Assembly: GCA_021464245.1 (NCBI GenBank)
Contig: JADCRB010000068.1
Location: forward strand, 9,718,748-9,782,747
DNA length: 64,000 bases
DNA from: Carallia brachiata
Lineage: Eukaryota; Streptophyta; Magnoliopsida; Malpighiales; Rhizophoraceae
Direction: 5' to 3'
How positions within the stretch are numbered: the first letter of the stretch is position 1; each line of letters opens with the position of its first letter. Under the pieces are notes generated by a model. The model searched no databases, had not been told where the DNA came from, and worked only from the letters and a program-made list of their open reading frames with translations. This document shows, one piece after another, positions 57,460-64,000 of the stretch. A program made the translations under genes and the position numbers.

Positions 57460-59138
57460 TTACACCCTCGTTTCTAGCTCTAATACCTTTACTAAAAATT
57501 CTTCCATCTCTTCCAAGGACCTTCCCTTGGTCTCTGGGAAAAAAAATAGAAGAAAAAAAATGCAATCACAGAGATACCAGCAAACATGAAGAATGCCCCA
57601 CCAATAGTAATTGCTTCATAGAGTGAAATAAAACTCATGGAGATGGTTGCATTCATAAGCCTATTCACAGCCACCCCAATACTGTACCCTTGGGCCCTTA
57701 ACTTCAAAGGGAAAATCTCAGAGCTGTAGACCCATGTAACAGGTGCAAGCCCAATAAATGTGTAGGTGGAAATAATACTTAGGCTTAGTGCCCAAGTGAT
57801 CTCCCCTCCATGGGGATGATGATGCTCCACTACAGTCAAACAAGTCCCTAGTAATGTTAGTCCTCCAATTATGCCTGCTGTGCTGATTAGTAGCAGGCGC
57901 CTTCTGCCAACTTTGTCGAGCAAAAAAGTTGCAGTGAATATGAATGTGAATTTTGTAAGCCCCACACCAACCGTTGCTTGCAGCAAGTTTTCCCTGTTGG
58001 CGATGCCTGCTTTTTTGAATATTCTAGGACTGTATAATACTACTGCTTCAATGCCAACTGCATGCTCAAAGAAATGGATTCCGATGGCCGCAATTAGTAT
58101 CCGACGGACTGCCGGCGTTGGCCTTATTATTAGCTCTTTCCAGACCCCTTTTCCATTGGTGTTTTTTGGGGGCGGAGTGACAATTTCCTCGTTGCGGTTG
58201 GCATCAATCCCAGCAGCGAGTTTTATGTCGCGAAAACGGGTTTCTGCTTCTTCTTTGGAGTTGGAAACTTGGAGCAAGACCTTCTTGGCGTCCCCTAAAC
58301 GGCCTTGCATTACAAGCCATCTTGGGGACTCTGGCATTTTTAGTAGTATCCAAAAGGCTAATGCAACTGAAGGTATAGCTGCAATTCCAAGCATCAGCCT
58401 CCAACCGAGTTTCAGGGTCAGTTTTCCGAAAATAAGATTTGATATGTAGCCAAGCAAAATGCCAATACTTATGCCAAGCTCCGGTAAAGATGTCAAGAAA
58501 CCGCGCGATGAAGAAGAGGAAACCTCCGCGGAGTAAACCGGAGCAATCATAAGAGCAAAGCCTACTCCAATACCGGCAATGCACCTTCCGGCCATTAGGA
58601 TGCCGTAATTCGGACCGTATCCCATTAGAATTGAGCCTAGCATGAAGATGATGGATGCCAGGATAATTGTGTAACGCCGGCCAATGTAATCCGAAGTCCT
58701 CCCGGCAAGAAGAGAACCCACTAGCGCACATATGTTCAGGATTCCGGCCAGAATTTCCACTTGGGTATCATGGATTTTGAGGTCATCTTTTATGAAGATC
58801 ATGGCTCCACTCATCACACCAGTGTCTGAAGAAAATTCAGAATCAAATCCAAAACTTTAGTTATCCTTTTAATACAAAACCAAAAAAAAAACACATAAGA
58901 TTGTAAAAGCTTCATAAGAAATTATTAGAGAAACAAGGCTAATGAATTCCAACATGCGCAGAGCACAACCAAGACATCTCCGCGGCAAATCGAAAGAGAA
59001 AGAGATCAGATACATAGCTAAAAGCTTACCATAACCAAATATGATTGAAATCATTGAAGCAACAATGGCACATGCAGCAGCATACTTGTTGAGTTTGGTG
59101 GTGGGGCTTTCCTCAACACCACCTTCCTTTGATTCCAT
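57460..59138 (-). pseudogene. Polyol/monosaccharide transporter (PLT type, MFS), frame-broken at the C-terminus
   Basis: Exon 1 is 59030-59138 and exon 2 is 57460-58825. FGY|DTGVMSGAM crosses the splice, as in plant polyol transporters. Twelve membrane segments are evident. GRTSDYIGRRYT follows segment 2, APVYSAEVS, then PESPRWLV before the central loop, then LLDKVGRRRLLL and WVYSSEIFPLKLRAQG. These are the sugar-porter signatures in order. As written the frame ends FSQRPREGPWKRWKNF, but the alternative frame over the same bases gives PETKGRSLEEMEEFL and a stop at 57460-57462. The T run on the coding strand (57539-57546, 8 bases) needs 9, so one base is missing exactly before the family's PETKGR motif. 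Restored length is 491 aa, normal for PLT/PMT proteins. They move sorbitol, mannitol, inositol or glucose with protons across the plasma membrane. The start is the first ATG in frame. Confidence 0.92.
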
Positions 59139-59914
59139 GTTAAGCTCCTTGTCTGTATATACGCCTCTCTGTCTTAATTTGGACTTTTGATCCTTCAAAT
59201 CCTAAACGTTTATCACTTTTATATGTTGAGATTAGCTATGAAATTTGAAATACTTTGGAATCTAAAAGCTTTGTCTCCTATCTTATATACTTATATAGAG
59301 GTTCTCCAAAATGCTCGACTGTACAAATATAGAATATGCCATTTGAGATAAGTACTTAGCACTAGACAAGTGACATTGGGAATGTTTCGGACCCAGAGGA
59401 TTTGTTTAGAAGAATTGTCTCAGTTAACGTGTCGAAATAGAGCAAATTTTTAATTTTATAAAACTATACCAATAAAATATAAAATAATCAAAAACATATA
59501 TTTTATTGCTTCATACTGTTTTTTCACACTTTGTTAACAAAAGTTAATATATAAAAAATCACCAATTTTACCTTAAATAACAAATTTAACACAAACTTTA
59601 ATAAGTAATAAATTTAATACTAAATTTACTTAAAATAACAAATTTAACACGTAATAATTTTTATATAAACAAAATTTATCAATTTTAATAATAAATTTAT
59701 AAAAATATATCTGTTTCAACGACATGATAATTATATAAAATTAGTGTCACATCATCAAAATAGCAAAATTCTATTCAAGAAAGTTCCATCAAACAGATAT
59801 GGGAAGTTGGGAACCCAATATTTCATCTTCAGCAATTGGATCATACTTCTTTTTTTTATTTTTTTGGTCCTTCTAGATCCTACTTCATTATGCCTTGTGT
59901 TGTGAAATGAATCA
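59139..59914. other. Intergenic, transporter 5' flank
   Basis: AT-rich, including a block (about 59560-59660) in which AACAAATTTAACAC recurs two or three times. No gene. Confidence 0.5.
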
Positions 59915-60345
59915 AGGTTATTATAACCGAATCGGTCATTAAACCGAAAATATTAGTGGATTAAAGTTCAACCGGTCGAACTGATATTTGAACCGGTATT
60001 TATATATATATATATAAGTAATTTAAAAAAATAATACTTATATATAGTTATTAAATATTATTTTTTTTTATTTTTAAGGATTAAATTGAAAGTTTTAATT
60101 AAATTTAAAATCTAAATTATAATTTAAATAAACTTTGAGATTAAATTATAATTTATGAAACTTTTATTTAATTTGAACCGGTTGAAACTATCTGATTTTT
60201 CACCGATTTTTATCGATTTTGACAAGTTCTTTATCAATTTTAACCAGTCTAAATCAAAGATTAAAAATTATCATAAATCAGCTCAGACCTTTAATTAATT
60301 ACTTGTTAAACCGATCAGATCAGTCGATCCGATTTGATTTTAATA
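59915..60345. repeat. Dispersed ACCGG-rich repeat, copy 2
   Basis: Same block order as 841-1212: AGTTCAACCG, CCGGT words, a (TA)n core, TAAATTTAAAATCTAAATTATAA, then GAACCGGTT and CGATTTT words. It is in the same orientation and more degraded in the ACCGG arms. Confidence 0.6.
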
Positions 60346-60984
60346 ATTGAAATGCACAGTATAGACTGGATCCAGTGGACCTCAACCTCGGGAGACACGT
60401 CTGTTGCCTCCCAGGCTGCCTCATTCTATAATTTGTCACCTTACGCCTGCGAATTGGATTTCTATTTCAAAGATTCGACAGGGGTGTGAGATTTATCTTA
60501 AAAAATATATATATTATTGTGTAATTTATATTTCAATAAAATTTTAACACTGACCGTACTTGGATAAAGGTGAGAACTCGGGGCAATCTAAGGTCTTAAC
60601 AATGAAAAAAAACTTTCCGGCCTACACAATTAAGAGAGTGTGGTAAGTAAATAATAATTTAAATTATTAAATAATAAAAAATATATTTAATTTAAAAAAT
60701 AAATAATTTATTAAATTAATTATATTTTTTTTATATATTTTATTGAACAATTTAGGTATTATTAGACGTGCCTCCGTAATATTTTTTTGGTTCACGTTAC
60801 CGTTGTAGGAGGGCCTAAGGGTACGGCGGTCCAATTTCTCCCGTTGATTGGGCAGAACTTCTCTACACTCAACTGCACAATAACAGTAGACAAACTGCTT
60901 ACGTGGAAGAACAAATTTATGCCACGTACCTAACTTTGCAGAAGAGATCCTGATAGGCAAACACAGAGCTCGTAGAGAAAGACT

Positions 60985-61018
<34 letters not shown>

Positions 61019-61075
61019 TGAGCTTGTTGAAGAAGAATTAGAGGACAGCGGTAGAAGCGGAACGGCGACAGAAGC
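60346..61075. other. Intergenic and 5' flank of the glycine-rich gene
   Basis: Contains another AT-rich MITE-like copy (about 60630-60780). The last about 150 bases form a likely 5' UTR. Confidence 0.5.
60986..61017 (+). repeat. (GA)n microsatellite in the probable 5' UTR
   Basis: About 16 GA units ending some 60 bases before the ATG at 61076. GA tracts in plant leaders are common binding sites for BPC/GAGA-type factors. Confidence 0.85.
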
Positions 61076-64000
61076 ATGGCGGCGAGCAATCAGAGAAAGG
61101 GTTTACAGCAAGGAATCAGAATTGAAAACCCTTTTACTTTCAAAGTAGGTCAAGTCTTCACCGGCTTCGGCATCGGCTGCGGTGTCGGCATCGGCGTCGG
61201 TCGCCCTTTAAACCTAAGTAATACTCTCTCTCTCTCTCTCTCTCTGTGTGTAAATTTTGGTGGAAAATTAACTTTTTTTTTTGGTTACCTTTCTCTTTAT
61301 TTTCTTTTGCGGCGGAAACAGTCTTAAAAAAATGGGTATATTTGTCTCTTTTTTAAATTAGTAGTGTGAGAGTCTCGTGTACTAGAATGCCTGTCGTAAC
61401 GACTTTCTCTTTCTAATTTTGCTGTTAGTATCTCAACGCTGTAACTTCATAATTATCTCTTTTAGATATCTTGAAAGAATGATTCTAATTGCTAATTGCT
61501 ATGGTGCAATGAAGTAAATGCTAGTTAGTGACCGATGGTAATTTATCTTCTTTAATAGATGATGCGCTGTTGCCATGGACATAGCTGATTTTCTGTTCTG
61601 CATTAGTCGTGGAAATGTGACTGGGGTTCTATGTAATCGCTGAATTCCCTTTTAAGTTGAATGGTAAATTTTATCATACAGCGATTCGTCCAACAATGCT
61701 CTATCGTAGCGAGTGCTCGGCGATGAAATGGCAACATGCACAAAAAATGAGTGTCACAAAAATGAGGTTGCTTAGATGAATGAACGCGCACTCTATGAAG
61801 AATCGGATTAGGAATGATGATATTCATAAGAAAGTAGGTGTTGCGCCTATTGATGAGAAATTAAAGGAGTGACGTTTGCGTTGGGTCAAACGTAGACCAA
61901 CAGGTGCTCCTTTTAAGAAGGTATATCCGACTCAGGTAGATGGAGTGATGAGTGAGAGAGGTAGACTTAACTTAACTTGGGAATCGGTAGTTAGAAAGGA
62001 TTTAAAATAATTAGGTCGTGCAGATGACTTACTATGTGACAGGTTAAAATGGCGAGAACGGATTGACCCCAATTAAATTTGGGATTGAAGCTCTGTTGTT
62101 GTTGTTGTAATTACATGGTTATTATTGAGATTCTGACATGGAATTGAAAAAACATTGTAGGTGCAATACCGATGTTAAACCAAGTTATGAGTGCGACTAG
62201 GGGTGCAACTGATGCCTTTTCAGGTGTTAGCTGGCATGTGAATAATACTGTGAGTCAAATAATTGTGCTTAGGAATACCTGTTGTATTTTAGTTTGCTGG
62301 TGTTATTGACAAGTTTAATATGCAGGGTCCCTCAATCTTTCTTTCTCATTTTTTCAGTTGAGGAGAGTTGGAGCTAAGAATATTGAAGCAGGAATTGGAT
62401 GTGGAATTGGTTTTGGCCATGGCTTCGGAGTCGGTATGTCATGCACAGTTTCTACCAAGGAAGTGTTCAATACTATGCCTTGCTATGGTCCTGTCATTTT
62501 GTGAATATATGCTTAATTGGGTATTTATTTGGTTCCCGATGAGTTGTCAGGTCATGTTGTTAGTGCATGATGCATCACATTAATTGTCATTGTGTTTAGC
62601 ATAGGAAGTCCTGCTTGAGATTTCACTTAATTGTTAGTTCTACTTGAGCTGCTTTGCTTTCTTTGAAAAGTTGGATAATAATTCCTACAGTGATATATGC
62701 ACGATGCCCCTTAGCCTATTCATTTTTCTATGGGACGTTAATTGAATACTTAAAATGAAAATGCCACTCTAAACAGGGTAGTGCTTGTGGTTAACCACAG
62801 TGTTTTTGTAACTTTCCCCAGAGATTCCTGTTCTGCTTGGCCAGAATTTTTCTTTCTTTCTTCTCAAAGTGTTTCTGTGTGCACATACATTCGTGCTCAT
62901 CTCTTTACCATGCATATTCCACTTCTGAACTCATTATTACTTTGCAGGCCTTGCTGTGAAACCTGGGGTGTTGCAGAAGATTCAAGCTTCTTTCATTGTA
63001 TGTACAGTAACCTCCTATCTGACTTCATACCTCAAAGATTTCACGCGTTAATTGTCTTCTCTAGTCTGCTGCACATGTATCTGAAATTTAAACATCAATT
63101 TTTAGCAAATGATAACGAAGATGATGACAAAATCTGGAATAGCCAATTTGCCACTTGATCAGACTGTCACGCCATTGTCTTTGCAAAGTGGCAGAAGCAC
63201 AATAAGTGAAAACTCCACACAAAGTCCATTGCAGAGTATCTCACAGTCGGCAGCCAAACTTCCAAATATGTCACAAGGGCTGCACGGATATGGAAGTGCA
63301 GGTCCACATTCAAGTTATGGCAATGCCTCATCAAACACCAGTCAAGAAGGTTTATCTTTTGGTCGGACAGAGAAGGTTATAAGTAGTTTTCTCCAGAACC
63401 CAATTCTGGAAGAAGACACCAACTTGAGCGGAGAGGTATGTACAGTGCATTTACTTTACCTGTTGACCTATTGGGTTAATAGATTTCAGTAAATCATTAT
63501 GTGCCGCTATGCATTTTTTCGTTTACACGGAGCATTTACAATTTTTAATGTTTTTTTCCCATTTGGGAAGTGTTGGTGGATGGGATTTATGCTGATTAGT
63601 TTAAATGAAGCTAGAAAATTCGGAACTCTTAAAATCATTAAACGAGGAGAAGCTAGAAACTTATTTGCTTATGTACCTACGAACTGTGAGTGCAGTCCAA
63701 AAAACATAAAAGAAACTCCTTAATTCTTCCATGCACATCTACAGCTTGCAGTTGCAGAAGACGTAAAGATTAACAAAATTTATGTTGCATTGCTTCTTTT
63801 ACTTGATCTTTGCTATGTCATCGGGTCTTTACTTGGGTAACTCTGTTTTCATTAACTAGTCATTGTGTACCTTTCTGTAGCAAATAATTTTCTCTTGAAG
63901 TTCATACCATCCTGCTCTGCGATGTTGCAACTTGTAAGTAGTTGGTCTAATTCTTGGAACACACATTTGCAGGCTGGGCGCTTGCAGACAGTAAAAAGCA
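61076..64000 (+). CDS. Glycine-rich uncharacterised plant protein, 3' end outside the window
   Basis: Six exons can be joined in phase: 61076-61217, 62161-62249, 62358-62433, 62948-62997, 63106-63435 and 63973-64000 (open at the edge), all with GT-AG borders. Exon 1 gives MAASNQRKGLQQGIRIENPFTFKVGQVF and an alternating Gly stretch (FTGFGIGCGVGIGVGRPLNL). Exon 3 has a second one (GIGCGIGFGHGFGVG). Between them lie PMLNQVMSATRGATDAFSG and RRVGAKNIEAG. The alternating Gly/hydrophobic pattern resembles glycine-zipper membrane segments and could insert in a membrane. The exon 5 part is Ser/Gln-rich and probably disordered. It belongs to a widespread plant family sometimes labelled keratin-associated-like, with no established function that I know of. 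Intron 1 carries a sense LINE remnant and a (CT)n run beside the donor. No lesion is seen. Confidence 0.8.
61222..61245 (+). repeat. (CT)n microsatellite just inside intron 1
   Basis: About 11-12 CT units starting 4-5 bases after the exon 1 donor, followed by GTGTGTG. Confidence 0.9.
61681..62110 (+). mobile_element. LINE reverse-transcriptase C-terminal remnant in intron 1
   Basis: One frame reads the conserved C-terminus of plant LINE polyproteins: MLYRSECSAMKWQHAQKMSV, then MRLLR, NRIRNDDIHKKVGVAPIDEKL, RLRWVKRRP, SERGRLNLTWESVVRKDLK and LKWRERIDPN, followed by TAA at 62074-62076. In-frame TGA codons stand where Trp or Arg codons are usual (LLR*MN and KE*RLRW), and a TAA follows RKDLK. 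The remnant ends in a (GTT)4-type tail at about 62092-62110. It is a 5'-truncated, sense-oriented, dead copy. Confidence 0.85.

Noticed and set aside
57871..58449. 192-codon + strand frame inside the transporter
   Set aside because: It is an antisense shadow of the membrane protein's coding strand, rich in Ser and Pro.
1..64000. CRISPR array, operon, prophage or bacterial defence system
   Set aside because: None is expected or seen. Introns, UTRs and plant-specific proteins show a plant nuclear region, and the regular repeats are microsatellites or foldbacks without spacers.

Overview
This is a stretch of nuclear genome from a flowering plant, almost certainly a eudicot. It is AT-rich. The genes have short exons and GT-AG introns, and include plant-only families: a chloroplast-type phospholipase A1, a DYW-type PPR protein, an RGGA-type RNA-binding protein, a polyol transporter and a plant-mobile-domain protein. 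The gaps between genes hold degraded MITEs, foldback elements, LINE remnants and microsatellites. A Sapindales (Citrus-like) source is only an impression from protein similarity. No bacterial, organellar or viral segment was recognised.

Layout: 1-11.98 kb has no recognisable gene, only repeats. PLA1-Igamma-like lipase, + strand, single exon, 12104-13714. Repeat desert with a 1.73-kb nested foldback element, 13.7-19.8 kb. RGGA-like RNA-binding protein, + strand, 7 exons, 19829-23220. DYW PPR gene, + strand, broken reading frame, about 26235-28261. Rab1/RABD2-like GTPase, - strand, 8 exons, broken reading frame, 29081-31301. GA-rich minisatellite, about 32.0-32.95 kb. Decayed HMG-box/plant-mobile-domain gene, - strand, about 36.1-38.5 kb. 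Repeat-rich gap, 38.5-44.3 kb. Small tail-anchored membrane protein, + strand, 2 exons, 44321-45824. CTF2/MO1-like FAD monooxygenase, - strand, 6 exons, 46261-48894. Repeat-rich gap to 55 kb. BAHD-fold protein, + strand, 2 exons, broken frame, 55049-56717. Polyol transporter, - strand, 2 exons, broken frame near the C-terminus, 57460-59138. Glycine-rich uncharacterised protein, + strand, at least 6 exons, running off the right edge, 61076-64000.

The genes are unrelated housekeeping or specialised-metabolism genes and do not form a pathway or cluster.

The most consequential observation is that five of the ten coding loci (PPR, Rab, PMD/HMG, BAHD, polyol transporter) are interrupted by 1- or 2-base shortfalls. 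Each lies in a homopolymer or dinucleotide run, and the coding sense resumes intact just beyond. This pattern suggests consensus indel errors from a long-read or pyrosequencing assembly more than five independent pseudogenes, but the sequence alone cannot decide.

The most unusual structure is the nested palindromic element at 16041-17769. The most unusual gene is the decayed locus that appears to join an HMG-box-like module to a plant-mobile-domain region. I found no convincing undescribed multi-gene system.
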